From Vibrio sonorensis (GTDB lineage: Bacteria > Pseudomonadota > Gammaproteobacteria > Enterobacterales > Vibrionaceae), in assembly GCF_001854765.1 (NCBI RefSeq), contig NZ_LJJE01000036.1, positions 124,001-188,000 on the forward strand: DNA of 64,000 bases, in the 5' to 3' direction. A program made the position numbers and the translations under genes. The notes under the pieces were generated by a model that did not search any database, had not been told where the DNA came from, and saw only the letters and a list, made by a program, of their open reading frames with translations. Of this stretch, positions 40,160 through 50,159 are shown in pieces (the first letter of the stretch is position 1; every line of letters begins with the position of its first letter).

Positions 40160-40687
40160 TTAATAAATTAGTGGTGAATTTTCTTCTGTTTTTATGAGTA
40201 ATTTTGGGGGTAGACCAACGGTCGTTGAGCGTATTTCTAGCTTGTTTATTAGGTTATGGTAGATGAGGATGTTGTCATGTCTCTCTGTATAAAAAAGGGT
40301 CGATATAACACATCTTTCTCTTTCAACAACGTTGATGGAGTTGTGGTAGTAAGTCACTCTTTGTTCTATTGGTATTTCAATCAAAGATAGGTACAAACTC
40401 ATACATGCGTATGGTGTAGCGGCAACTAAAAAGTTCTTGGGGTAGGTATAACTGGTTAGGGTTATGTGGCTATCGGTCCACTTGTCGGTATCTTGCATTG
40501 AGAGTAGTAGTAAAGACCAATCACTGATAAAAATGACTGCGATTAAGCCAATAGTTGGCAATAAAGAGTAAGGAAACATTAGGGTATAGCTAGACAAGCA
40601 TCTCTTAACGAACGCTTCTTTTACTTTGAAAAATGATCGAAATCGTTTCAAAAATTTGCACTTTACAGAAAAAAAACCGCTAGCCAT
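40160..40687 (-). CDS. Hypothetical protein with one membrane segment
   Basis: I do not recognise this ~175-residue protein. A basic N-terminus (KCKFLKRFRSFFKVKEAFVKR) precedes one or two hydrophobic segments (LMFPYSLLPTIGLIAVIFI), followed by a soluble part with several short hydrophobic stretches. ATG 40687 has TGAGGG upstream; an in-frame GTG at 40744 is possible. It sits alone in AT-rich DNA between ptsG and a binding-protein gene. The coding call is moderate because it rests on an open frame only. Confidence 0.4.
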   Translation of the reverse strand: MASGFFSVKCKFLKRFRSFFKVKEAFVKRCLSSYTLMFPYSLLPTIGLIAVIFISDWSLLLLSMQDTDKWTDSHITLTSYTYPKNFLVAATPYACMSLYLSLIEIPIEQRVTYYHNSINVVERERCVISTLFYTERHDNILIYHNLINKLEIRSTTVGLPPKLLIKTEENSPLIY

Positions 40688-40744
40688 CGCAAATACCCTC
40701 ACCCCCAAAAGCAGAGTTTTGCACAAACATACAAGGAGACACAC

Positions 40745-41230
40745 TTTGGCCTAAAATTGGCCAATCTAGAAATGAACGCACTTAATTGAGGACTTTTTTG
40801 TCCTTTCTATTCTTTTTATCTCGATCTTAGTGCCTAGTTTATTAATGTGAATGAGACAGAGTTATAAATCAGTAGGAAGATTTCTTAGTCTGAACGTTAA
40901 TGTTGATCTTATGGGAACAAGGTAACGCTTTTATTTACTGCTCATTTGCATGTTTGCTTTTCTATACGGGTTTCGTATCCCTGCTTTGTATCGTTTATCA
41001 AAGGACTTTCCCTTGCTGGTTAACTCCTGCATAAGCTGACAATAGGCAAGAGGTACAGATAAATAAGTACTGTTTTGTAAGTGGTGTGTAAGCATTTGCT
41101 TGCATAATGGCTTGTTGTTTACAGGAAATGAAGAAATAGAGTTTAATTTATCTCTAAGAATAGAAAATAGTGACAGAAAAACAGAAGCTTAAAAAATTAT
41201 TAGAAGATTGGGTGATCTTGTACTCAATCT
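40745..41230. other. AT-rich intergenic region, no gene seen
   Basis: About 490 bp with no convincing open frame. A terminator lies at its far end (41237-41272). Confidence 0.4.
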
Positions 41231-41236
41231 ATAAAG

Positions 41237-41272
41237 AAGCCCCCAACTTTTGCAAAAGCTGGGGGCTTTTCC
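41237..41272. terminator. Terminator after the MCP/binding-protein operon
   Basis: AAGCCCCCA / TGGGGGCTT outer stem with an inner CTTTTGCAAAAG palindrome; T-rich on both sides (TTTT on plus, CTTCTTTAT on minus), so it ends the minus-strand operon. Confidence 0.8.
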
Positions 41273-41280
41273 GTTAACTT

Positions 41281-42510
41281 TTAAGGCTTGTACCATCCTT
41301 CAAGCCCAGTTTGCAGTCGATTCGCAGCGTCCTGAGGTGTCATAGTTTGGTTGATAACACCGACACTGGTTTCCCAGATCTCTGTTTCTAAACCCGGCGT
41401 ACCACGATTGAGGATTTGATAAGAGTTGCGGATGGTTGAATCACAAGTTTCACGCCAACCAATCATGGTTTGAGCCGTTGAATTATCAACGTTGATAAAG
41501 TGATTGGATAGAGAGAAAAATCCGGGCAGAGCGTTAGTAAACAGTTCTGCAAACTCTTCACTCGACATCCATTCGATTAACAGAAGCGCTTCGTCGATAT
41601 TTTTACTATTGGCGTTAATACCAATACCAATATCGGTATGGTCACTGATAAAGCAATCATCGCCACCATTGACTACTGGCGGTCTGAATACGCCTAAGTC
41701 CATTTTGTCGCTGAAGGCAGAAATATCCCAAGAACCGGCGGGATAAATAGCGGCCTGTCCATCGGCAAACATTGCGATAGCATCGTTATAAGTTCTGGTT
41801 TGAAAACCTTCTCCCATGTATGCACCCCACTGGCCGAGCTGCTCAAACACCGCCACGTATTCTGGGTTAGAGAGTTTTCCCTCACCATCAATCAATCCGA
41901 TGCGTCCGTCTTCACCTTGCCAGTAGTTAGGTCCAATGTTTTGGAAACCCATGGTGGCCGCTTCCCACTTATCGTTAGTACCCATAGCTAACGCCGTGTA
42001 TTTGCCATTGGCCTTAATCGCTTCTAACGCAGCGAAAAATTCTTCAACGGTTGTCGGTTCTTTCACCCCTACTTCTGCAAAGATACCTTTGTTGTAAAAG
42101 AATCCGTGTATAACCGACGCCAAAGGCAAACAGAACGTCACCGCTCCATCATCGGTCTGCCATGCAGATTGAGCAAAAGAAGGGAAGTTTTCCATGCCAT
42201 CTATGTCGGTAAGATCCACCAAATGTCCCGCTTCAAACAGCTTTAACGAATCATCAAAAGGTCGACAAGTGATAATGTCTCCCGCACTGCCGCTGGCGAG
42301 ACGATCATTGAGTGCTGAGTTGTAATCCGTGGCTGTGGTGTGCCTGTAATCCACTTTAATGTCGGGATGCGCCTTGTTAAAGGCGGGCAGTATTACGTTG
42401 TTCCAAGTGTCGCCATCTTCGCGCCAGCTTTCGATGGTGAGTGTGCCACTTAACGCAACCGTTGGCATTGCTAGTAACGCCAGAAGGTACAGACGTGATT
42501 TGTGTTTCAT
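41281..42510 (-). CDS. Sugar-type ABC substrate-binding protein (orphan, linked to a chemoreceptor)
   Basis: A ~409-residue family 1 solute-binding protein. A signal peptide (YLLALLAMPTVALSG) is followed by TLTIESWREDGDTWNNVILPAF, and the hinge/lobe region has AMFADGQAAIYPAGSWDISAF, typical of oligosaccharide binders. The ATG at 42510 is preferred (an in-frame start at 42528 lies upstream). It is the second gene after the chemoreceptor on the same strand, 38 nt apart, and has no permease or ATPase partner in view. It probably presents a sugar to that receptor. Confidence 0.85.
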   Translation of the reverse strand: MKHKSRLYLLALLAMPTVALSGTLTIESWREDGDTWNNVILPAFNKAHPDIKVDYRHTTATDYNSALNDRLASGSAGDIITCRPFDDSLKLFEAGHLVDLTDIDGMENFPSFAQSAWQTDDGAVTFCLPLASVIHGFFYNKGIFAEVGVKEPTTVEEFFAALEAIKANGKYTALAMGTNDKWEAATMGFQNIGPNYWQGEDGRIGLIDGEGKLSNPEYVAVFEQLGQWGAYMGEGFQTRTYNDAIAMFADGQAAIYPAGSWDISAFSDKMDLGVFRPPVVNGGDDCFISDHTDIGIGINANSKNIDEALLLIEWMSSEEFAELFTNALPGFFSLSNHFINVDNSTAQTMIGWRETCDSTIRNSYQILNRGTPGLETEIWETSVGVINQTMTPQDAANRLQTGLEGWYKP

Positions 42511-42548
42511 TGTATTCCCCTTTCGCATCTATGCTTAGTGAGGTTGGT

Positions 42549-44518
42549 TTATAGCTTAAATCTCTGGACGAGAGTTCGTTGCTGGTCAGCCAACTTGGCC
42601 AAAACATCACTAACTGATGCTGCGCCACTGGCTTCGGATTCTGTGTGACTCGCCACTTCGGCAATCTGGTTAATGTTTTCAGCAATGTTTTTACTGACTT
42701 CTATCTGCTCTTGAGAGGCGTGAGCGACCTCGATACTCATTCGGTGTATCGCTTCCATTCGCTCGGCAACTAATTGAAGTGTTTCGTCGGTCACTCGGCT
42801 CTGCTCAACGCAATCCATAGTCTTAGCCTGACTTTCTGACATGACGTCGACTACCTGTTTAGAACTGGCTTGTAGGTTCTCAATCATGGTTTGAATCTCT
42901 ACGGTGGATTGCTGGGTTCGGTTGGCCAGTGTTCTCACTTCATCGGCTACCACGGCAAACCCACGCCCGTGATCCCCCGCTCTTGCTGCCTCAATCGCCG
43001 CGTTTAAGGCAAGCAGATTGGTCTGTTCTGCGATATTGCGAATAACGTCGAGAATGCTACCAATATTGTTACTGAACTCGTCCAATTTACCGGTAATTTC
43101 ACTGGCGGTGTTGACGTAATCAAGTAACTGTTCAACTTGGGCAAGATTTGTCGCAACTTGGTCTCTGCTTGTTTGAGTGTGCTCGTTGGCCTCCGTTACC
43201 ATCTGTTGTGACTGTTCGGTAGAGCTGAAGACATTAGACACACTTACTTCCATTTGGGTGATTGCGGCGGCAACGAGTTCTATTTTGGCTTTCTGAGTGG
43301 ATACGCTTGTCATCGTCGATTCGCTGATCTTCAATGCGTTTTGCGCCTCTGAAGCCAAACTGCCAGAGCCGGTGTTAATTTCACCTAACACTTCTTTCAT
43401 GCCCGAAACCACTTGGTCTATGGACTGGGACAGTTCGCCAAATTCGCATTTTGAATCGTAGTGCACCGTGTGGGTCATATCCCCTTGCGTCATTTTCCTC
43501 AAAACGCGGTTGATCATAGATAGTGGTTTATGGATCGCTCGGGAAGTGAGATAGCCAATGATCGCGGCGACTAAGCCTGAAAGTAGTGAAACTAAGATGA
43601 TAAGGAACTCAGCGTTTTTCACCGAGGCTTCGGTAGTCAGTTTCGCCTGTTCCACCTGATTAAGGGCTTCAGTGTTCAACTGCTCCAAGAGGACTTCCAT
43701 ATTTCGGGTTTGAACCCGTACATTATCAATGAGGGCGCGAATTTCGGATTGTTGGTTTTTATATCTCAGCATGAGGGGAAGCATCCCAGTTTCAGAGATC
43801 CCCGCTGCCGCGAGTTTATCAACCACTTTTTCAAATCGGGTGATCAGCCTTTACTGATTTTTACGTCGCGAATGCCAGCTTTGGCTTTTTGAAGGTTTTT
43901 CTCAAAATCATCAATGAGCTTTGGTAAATCCATATCTTGACGGGCGGTTCTCAACTCTTTCAAATCGCGTTTTACGCCGCTGGTCAAGCGGTCTACTTTA
44001 TTTCGTTGAGAACGACTTTTCCCCAGTTTATCTATCAAAAGAGTTGTGACTTTTTGGAAAGCATCTTCGTACTTAACAAATTCGCCTCTCGCGGCTATCA
44101 AGGATTGATTGATCATCAACGACTCACTGTGGAGTGCCATAATCTGGTCTCCTTTGGCGAAGTAGTCATTGGCAAGTTGTTCGATCTGCTCGGAAATATC
44201 GCTGTTGTTGGTCTGACTTTTTATCTGCTCAATTTCGTCTCTAAACGCCGCTTTCTGCTCTTCATACGCTTTTTCGACGGGGGGAAGCTGACTTTCAGAC
44301 TGGTAGGTCAGATACTCTAGAAGGTTTCGCTGACTGGTGAGGATGGTGACATAGAGTTTTGAGCTATTAACCAAAAGTGGGGTAGCCTCTTCAGTGACCT
44401 CATTGACATCTGAGTTCACTCCTACCAACTTCCAATAACTGATCCCACCTAGCAGAGCGAGAAGTAAAAACATAATCAGGTAACCGAGAATGGTCCTCTG
44501 GACAATGCTCAACGCCAT
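42549..44518 (-). CDS. Methyl-accepting chemotaxis protein, frame broken
   Basis: A ~656-residue transducer: membrane segment 1 ([18 protein letters not shown]), a long helical periplasmic domain, segment 2 ([20 protein letters not shown]), HAMP, and a signalling domain with the hairpin tip [20 protein letters not shown]. The frame is split near 43847; adding one G (AAAGGCTG to AAAGGGCTG on the coding strand) gives [18 protein letters not shown]. It heads an operon with a sugar-binding protein, suggesting indirect, binding-protein-mediated chemotaxis. Confidence 0.88.
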
Positions 44519-44622
44519 CTTTTGCCGCCTATGATGATATTAATAACATTAAGGCTAGAACATAATTGGCGATTGGTCACAAAATGTTCGGGTAATTTGT
44601 GTGAGTTTTCTGATGTAAATGT

Positions 44623-45327
44623 TCACCAAGGTATGGTTGAACCGTTGTAAGCATAGAAGCGACCACTCTGTCTGGCGTCTTTACTTTCGATCACATCAAG
44701 CAGTTGATTCGCGGCCTGTTGTGGAGTGAAAATGGTTTTTTGAGAGTGGAGAAATTTTTGCGATAACGCGGTATCTACAGTGCCTGGATGCAGCGCTAAT
44801 ATGCAGCCTTGGGGGAGAGCGCGTCCCCATTCGACACTAATGGTTTTTATCGCCATGTTTAAAGCCGCTTTGGAACAACGGTAGCTATACCATCCCCCAA
44901 GTCTGTTGTCCGAAATACTGCCTACTCTGGCAGAAAGGGTGACGAGCTTAGGTGAATCTGAATTTTGCATGTGTTCGGTGAAGTGTTTTGCCAAAAAGAG
45001 TGTAGGGACAGTGTTGAGTTGGATATTGGTATTAAAGAACTCAGCCCCAAACTGGCTCAATGATTTTTCTGGGCCTTGAGTCTGAGAACTTAAAATGCCG
45101 ATGGTGTTAATAATCCAGTCTACGTCTTCTATTTGGCTAGCCAAGTTGAGGTATGCACTTTCGTCTAGTGCATTAAATGGAACCCAATGCAGACGTTTGT
45201 GCTCATATGAAGGAGCACCTCTGTAGAAGCTGCCATAAATCTGGCAATCTGAATAGCGAGTTAAACACGCTTTAACTAGGGCCTCTCCGATCCCGCCATG
45301 AGCACCTAGTATTATGATATTTCTCAT
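44623..45327 (-). CDS. Short-chain dehydrogenase/reductase (CsgA/YgfF-like)
   Basis: A 234-residue SDR: nucleotide-binding GAHGGIG at residues ~8-14, a NxxG-like INTIGIL segment, the active Ser (VTLSARVGS) and Tyr-x3-Lys in YSYRCSKAAL, then HPGTVDTALS. It resembles the cell-cell signalling/C-factor type of SDR. ATG 45327 is chosen because the Rossmann strand begins right after it; the longer frame from 45471 would run through a hairpin. It is divergent from the ABC-F gene. Confidence 0.87.
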   Translation of the reverse strand: MRNIIILGAHGGIGEALVKACLTRYSDCQIYGSFYRGAPSYEHKRLHWVPFNALDESAYLNLASQIEDVDWIINTIGILSSQTQGPEKSLSQFGAEFFNTNIQLNTVPTLFLAKHFTEHMQNSDSPKLVTLSARVGSISDNRLGGWYSYRCSKAALNMAIKTISVEWGRALPQGCILALHPGTVDTALSQKFLHSQKTIFTPQQAANQLLDVIESKDARQSGRFYAYNGSTIPW

Positions 45328-45441
45328 AATAGTCTCTAGATTAATCCGTCGGTATTCATATGTTTTTGGAAGTAATTCGATCACGGAACGGCCAAAAAAA
45401 GCGACGTGCAAACCAGTTGGATAATCACGACTTGCATATAA

Positions 45442-45466
45442 GCCGTATCTATGGATAAGATACGGC
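45442..45466. repeat. 9-bp perfect hairpin in the SDR/ABC-F intergenic region
   Basis: GCCGTATCT / AGATACGGC with a 7-nt loop, followed on the plus strand by ATCATTTCTTTT. It lies between two divergent genes, where a terminator is not expected; it could be an operator or the end of a small transcript. Confidence 0.4.
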
Positions 45467-45663
45467 ATCATTTCTTTTGGAGTTTACGCCTACATGAATA
45501 ACTAAATCCTGTCATCCGTTTTTAACTATTTCTAATTGGATCTACAGGGTTAGTGGGCGTAGCTTGTTCCTTACTATCACATCACCTCTTTAATGTAATT
45601 GTAAGTCATGGTCGGCTATTTTGCCGTTTGCGCCAATTGTCCCTGATACAACAGGAGGCAAAA

Positions 45664-47235
45664 ATGCCAACATTTTTAACCAGTCAATTGGGCTTTAATT
45701 GCGAAAATGGAACCCCCCTATTTCAAAACGTTTCTCTGTCTCTTTCTAGCCGCCGTATAGGCTTAGTGGGACGAAATGGTGTGGGAAAATCAGTGCTGGC
45801 TTCGTTACTTTGCAAGGACATCGAACCTTGTGAAGGCAGTGTAAATGGCAATCTGAATATCGCTATTTATCGCCAGCAAACCAATGTCAGTGTCGATACG
45901 CAAACCTGTATCGCCGAGTTTTTAGGTGTGAAAAAGGTATTAGATGCACTCGATCAGATAGAACAAGGTTGTTGTGACCCACAAGTGTTTGAACGAGTCG
46001 CGGAGCAATGGACGCTACGTGATGAGGTAACAGAGATATTGCAATCAATGGGGATAGATTGCCCTCCTTCCACGCTCTGCCAATCGCTGAGTGGCGGCCA
46101 ACTAACTCGTCTTCAACTTTGGTCATTATTTCAAAATGACCGAGATTTACTGATTCTAGACGAGCCTTCCAATCACCTCGATTCAGTGGGGAAAAAGTGG
46201 TTACTCGATTTAGTTCATAGCTATACGGGAGCTATTTTGCTTATCAGCCATGACAGAGAATTGTTAAGGGCGATGGACACGATATGGAAGCTAGATAGCA
46301 AAGGTGTACAGGAGTTTGGTGGCAATTATGACTATTATGCTAAGCAGTTTGAACGACAGAAAAATGCACTAGATAAGCAGCTTGAGAATGCAGAAAAAGA
46401 GCAGAAGAAACTGGAACGGGTTCGCCAAAAAAACCTTGAGAAAGCCCAGCAACGATCGGCCGTAGGTAAGCAGGCTAGAAGGCGGGGGGATCAACCGAAA
46501 ATCTTACTCAATGGGTTAAAGAACAGCGCTGAGCAGTCTGCGGGAGTTCGGGTTCGTCAAGAACAAAAAGCCCTGAAAGAGCTCAATGAACTAAAGCATT
46601 CGTTACGTGATAGCCAAGCTGTAGAAGTACTGCCAAAAATCCATCTTCAAAATGTGGAACAGAAGAAAAAGCCGTTACTCACATTGTGGAATCTGGTATT
46701 GCCGTTTGGCAGTACTCAACCGATCTCCTTTCAATGTTCCAACGGAGATAAACTCTATCTAGGGGGGCGCAATGGTAGCGGAAAATCGACTCTGCTAAAG
46801 ATTATCTCCGGAGAGGTCAAAGGTTATTCTGGCGATCTTAGAGTGAATGGCGAAGTGTGTTACCTAGACCAGCATTTCTCAATGGATTCTACCGATCCAA
46901 CCTTGTTGGAGTTTTTAATGAGCAGATGCGCAGGAACGACGCAAACAGATGCGCGTACGTTGTTAGCTGGAATCGGTTTTAGACGAGATGAAGTACTCAA
47001 CCGAGTTAGCACTTTGAGCGGAGGGCAGAAGATGAAGTTATCTATACTGGCAGTCAGTCATCGACAAGACCAACCATTTTTGCTCTTAGATGAGCCGAAC
47101 AATCACCTTGATTTGGAAAGCCAGCAGGTTCTGGCAAGCGCTTTAAAGCAGTACAAAGGCGGTTTTATCTTGGTAAGTCACGACGCAGACTTTGTTGAAG
47201 ACCTCAACATCACTCAAAGCGTGTGCCTTGAATAA
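45664..47235 (+). CDS. ABC-F family ATPase
   Basis: A 523-residue soluble protein with two ATP-binding cassettes: Walker A GRNGVGKSVL and GGRNGSGKSTL, signatures LSGGQLTRLQ and LSGGQKMKLS, and Walker B LLILDEPSNHLD and LLLDEPNNHLD. The linker is rich in Lys/Glu/Gln (KNALDKQLENAEKEQKKL), as in ABC-F proteins that act on the ribosome. It has no membrane domain. The ATG at 45664 has AGGAGG 6 nt upstream. Whether it is a housekeeping factor or a resistance-type protein cannot be told. Confidence 0.88.
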   Translation: MPTFLTSQLGFNCENGTPLFQNVSLSLSSRRIGLVGRNGVGKSVLASLLCKDIEPCEGSVNGNLNIAIYRQQTNVSVDTQTCIAEFLGVKKVLDALDQIEQGCCDPQVFERVAEQWTLRDEVTEILQSMGIDCPPSTLCQSLSGGQLTRLQLWSLFQNDRDLLILDEPSNHLDSVGKKWLLDLVHSYTGAILLISHDRELLRAMDTIWKLDSKGVQEFGGNYDYYAKQFERQKNALDKQLENAEKEQKKLERVRQKNLEKAQQRSAVGKQARRRGDQPKILLNGLKNSAEQSAGVRVRQEQKALKELNELKHSLRDSQAVEVLPKIHLQNVEQKKKPLLTLWNLVLPFGSTQPISFQCSNGDKLYLGGRNGSGKSTLLKIISGEVKGYSGDLRVNGEVCYLDQHFSMDSTDPTLLEFLMSRCAGTTQTDARTLLAGIGFRRDEVLNRVSTLSGGQKMKLSILAVSHRQDQPFLLLDEPNNHLDLESQQVLASALKQYKGGFILVSHDADFVEDLNITQSVCLE

Positions 47236-47514
47236 GCGCCCACACCTTTTAGTTTGAAACTGATAGAGCAATATTGTTACTAACATAATAATATTGCTCT
47301 TTTTAATATTTATTAATGAGATATGTAGCCTGTAATTGAATGCATATTGTTTGTCGTTTTAATAGCAAAGTCTATAAATCAATAGGAAATCAGAATAGTG
47401 CCGTTTTGTTATTAATCTCTCGTTTTTGCTGTAATTTAAATGACCTTTGACTATATTTATAGATAATGAATTTGATTGGTTTGAAATTGGACACCAATTC
47501 AAATAGGTGATTAC

Positions 47515-47586
47515 ATGGGTATCTGCAACAATTCTAGTATCTGGTTTACTATTGACTACAAAATCGCTTTCCACTTTCCTGCATAG
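47515..47586 (+). CDS. tnaC: Tryptophanase leader peptide TnaC
   Basis: A 23-codon ORF ahead of tnaA encodes a peptide ending WFTIDYKIAFHFPA. It matches E. coli TnaC (WFNIDNKIVDHRP) at Trp, Ile-Asp, Lys-Ile, His and Pro, with the same 12-residue Trp-to-Pro and 4-residue Trp-to-Asp spacings that matter for tryptophan-dependent ribosome stalling. One residue (Ala) follows the Pro before UAG, unlike E. coli, where stop follows Pro directly; in Proteus two residues follow. AGGTGATTAC precedes the ATG. Confidence 0.9.
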   Translation: MGICNNSSIWFTIDYKIAFHFPA

Positions 47587-47808
47587 CTTCTCTCTCAATG
47601 CAGAGTCTTCTGCTGTTCTTTAGTTTAAATGCCATCAGGTCTATAAACTTTCCAACTTGCAGTATTTAAGACTCGTTAATTAATACGATGTTTACCTGTT
47701 TTTATATAGGTTTTCAATCTTAAAATAATATAAGTACAAAGAGATTATTGATAATTTTTCAATATTTCTTTGTTCGGGTTTTTATTGCCCAAAATAAGAG
47801 AACGAACT
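47587..47808 (+). promoter_or_regulatory. Leader region between tnaC and tnaA (candidate Rho-loading region)
   Basis: The RNA right after the tnaC stop is pyrimidine-rich (CTTCTCTCTC, then CTTCTGCTGTTCTTT), as a Rho-utilisation site would be, and no intrinsic terminator lies between tnaC and tnaA. In E. coli the stalled ribosome shields this region from Rho. The downstream ~150 nt is AT-rich. Confidence 0.5.
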
Positions 47809-49223
47809 ATGGATAATTTTAAACACTTACCCGAACCATTTCGAATTCGCGTGATAGAACCGGTAAAACGCACCACGCGAGATTATCGCGAAGCTGCGCT
47901 TGAAAAGGCGGGGATGAATCCATTTTTACTAGACAGTGAAGATATCTTTATCGACCTATTGACCGATAGTGGTACTGGAGCGATTACCCAAGATATGCAG
48001 GCAGCAATGTTGCGTGGTGATGAAGCGTACAGTGGCAGTCGCAGCTATCACGCACTGGCCGATGCAGTCAGAGATATTTTTGGCTATCAGCACACGATAC
48101 CAACCCATCAAGGCCGAGGCGCGGAGCAAATTTACATCCCGGTTTTGATTAGTAAACGAGAAAAAGAAAAAGGTTTAGACCGTAGCAAAATGGTCGCTCT
48201 ATCAAATTACTTTTTCGACACCACTCAGGGACACACCCAAATCAACTGCTGTGTCGCTAAAAATGTGTACACCGAAAACGCATTTAACACGTCAGTAAAT
48301 GAAGATTTTAAAGGTAACTTCGATATAGAAAAATTAGAGCATGCCATTATCGAGCGGGTGCCGAAAATGTTCCGTATATTGTCAGTACCATCACCTGTAA
48401 CTCCGCTGGTGGTCAGCCAGTCTCTATTGCTAATCTCAAAGCGGTCTATGAAGTGGCACAGCGCTATGATATTCCGGTGGTAATGGATTCAGCCCGTTTT
48501 GCTGAGAATGCTTACTTTATTAAAGAGCGGGAAAGTGATTATCAAGATTGGTCTATCGCAGACATCACCCGCGAAAGTTACAAATATACCGACCTGTTGG
48601 CAATGTCAGCCAAAAAGGATGCCATGGTTCAGATGGGTGGATTGCTGTGCTTTAAAGACGACACCATGTTAGATGAGTACAACGAATGCCGTACCTTATG
48701 TGTAGTACAAGAAGGTTTCCCCACGTACGGTGGACTGGAAGGGGGAGCAATGGAGAGGCTGGCAGTAGGATTATACGATGGTATGCGAGAAGATTGGTTG
48801 AAATACCGGATCTCTCAAGTTCAATATTTGGTTGAAGGCTTGGAATCCATTGGAGTGGTTTGTCAGCAGGCTGGTGGCCATGCAGCATTTGTCGATGCAG
48901 GAAAACTCCTTCCTCACATTCCCCCAGAGCAGTTTCCTGCCCATGCTCTAGCCTGCGAGCTGTACAAAGTGGCAGGAATACGAGCGGTTGAAATTGGTTC
49001 GCTACTACTGGGCAGAGATCCTGTAACAGGCAAGCAGCATCCGAGCCCAGCAGAGCTAATGAGGTTAACTCTACCTAGAGCAACTTATACTCAATCTCAT
49101 ATGGATTTTATTATTGAAGCCTTTGAGAAAGTTAAAGCAGACGCTGAAAAAGTGAAAGGTTTAGAATTTACATATGAGCCCAAGGTACTGAGGCACTTTA
49201 CCGCTAGATTGAAAGAAGTGTAG
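47809..49223 (+). CDS. tnaA: Tryptophanase TnaA, frame broken
   Basis: A ~471-residue PLP enzyme (tryptophan to indole, pyruvate and ammonia). It begins [22 protein letters not shown]-site features include [19 protein letters not shown] and the lysine segment [17 protein letters not shown]. Adding one base near 48368 (GTGCCGAAAATG to GTGCCNGAAAATG) joins the halves as [21 protein letters not shown]. It is induced by tryptophan through the tnaC leader. No tnaB permease gene follows; a terminator does. Confidence 0.92.
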
Positions 49224-49238
49224 TGCTAAACCCCACAA

Positions 49239-49272
49239 AAAAAGCGCAGCTTTTACTGCGCTTTATTTTTAA
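49239..49272 (+). terminator. Terminator after tnaA
   Basis: AAAGCGCAG / CTGCGCTTT with a CTTTTA loop, followed by ATTTTTAAT; A-rich on the other side, so it may work both ways. Confidence 0.85.
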
Positions 49273-49299
49273 TGTGCTATCGATTTAGTGAGTGCTAAC

Positions 49300-50052
49300 T
49301 TACTTTTCTAAACTCATTAAATAGCTACGCAGATTAACGCCGCGATTGGTGATCCCCAGTTTACTGCGCAGATTGTTGCGATGGTTTTCTACGGTCTTGC
49401 GCGCAACATTTAATGCGTTGGCAATTTCCTGACTCGACATTCCGCTTCTAATAAACTCGGCGACCTGAAGCTCTGATGGAGTGAGAAGTTCAAGTAGTTG
49501 GCTATTAATACCGCTGTGCTCGCTCATTAAGTTATTCATACTGCTTTTAACGATTTCAAGGCAGCTCTTTAACACTGGATCTTGAAGCTTGCTTAACGCC
49601 TCTTCTACCTGAGGTAAGTGTTGTTCGCGAATTTGCGTCTGCAAGTCATCGTTGATGCCATTCGCTACTGCTTGATTAAACAACTGCAATGCATTTTCAA
49701 GCTCGTTAATAGATTGGTAGTCCTGATCCAAATGGTGAGGAGACGCTTCTTGGGTCTCTGCAGTTTGAGTGATTTGTAAGCACCAAACAGGATCATTCCC
49801 CAACTGATTTAAAGCAAAATTTAGGTGCGTGATACTAAACGGCGGTAGAAAAGCATTGGATACCACCGCGTCTTTTATCTGTTTGAGAAAGGTAGGACCA
49901 AGTAGAAACACTAGGTCGTCGAGTTCTCTTAACTGAAGAGTTTGCACTGGATAGTTGGTAGCAATGATTTGACCGTCCCGCTCAAACGCGACGAAATAGA
50001 TATCATTTTGAGTCAAGAGTTGCTGATAAATGTTTAATTCTATATTGCTCAT
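49300..50052 (-). CDS. LuxR-type transcriptional regulator
   Basis: A 250-residue protein with a C-terminal LuxR/FixJ helix-turn-helix (LLTPSELQVAEFIRSGMSSQ, then ANALNVARKTVENHRNNLR). The N-terminal ~110 residues look PAS-like (IYFVAFERDGQIIATNYP), followed by a helical stretch. It is divergent from a sugar ABC operon across a 290-bp region with two clusters of 11-bp-spaced repeats and is probably that operon's regulator. Confidence 0.88.
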   Translation of the reverse strand: MSNIELNIYQQLLTQNDIYFVAFERDGQIIATNYPVQTLQLRELDDLVFLLGPTFLKQIKDAVVSNAFLPPFSITHLNFALNQLGNDPVWCLQITQTAETQEASPHHLDQDYQSINELENALQLFNQAVANGINDDLQTQIREQHLPQVEEALSKLQDPVLKSCLEIVKSSMNNLMSEHSGINSQLLELLTPSELQVAEFIRSGMSSQEIANALNVARKTVENHRNNLRSKLGITNRGVNLRSYLMSLEK

Positions 50053-50131
50053 TGCTGGGCTAAACGCTTCCTATATCTAAATTTTTGGCGATGCATTATC
50101 GGCCGATACAAACAATACTACCTAATGCTTG

Positions 50132-50159
50132 GGTATTGTATAGGTATTGTGTGGGTATT
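50132..50159. promoter_or_regulatory. Three GGTATT hexamers at exact 11-bp spacing
   Basis: GGTATT at 50132, 50143 and 50154, about 80-100 bp upstream of the LuxR-type gene. It mirrors the cluster at 50286-50313 in inverted orientation. Helical phasing suggests cooperative binding of a regulator on one face of the DNA. Confidence 0.65.

Noticed and set aside
47359..47598. 79-codon minus-strand ORF across the tnaC leader
   Set aside because: It is antisense to tnaC, which has strong family support; no start signal is seen.
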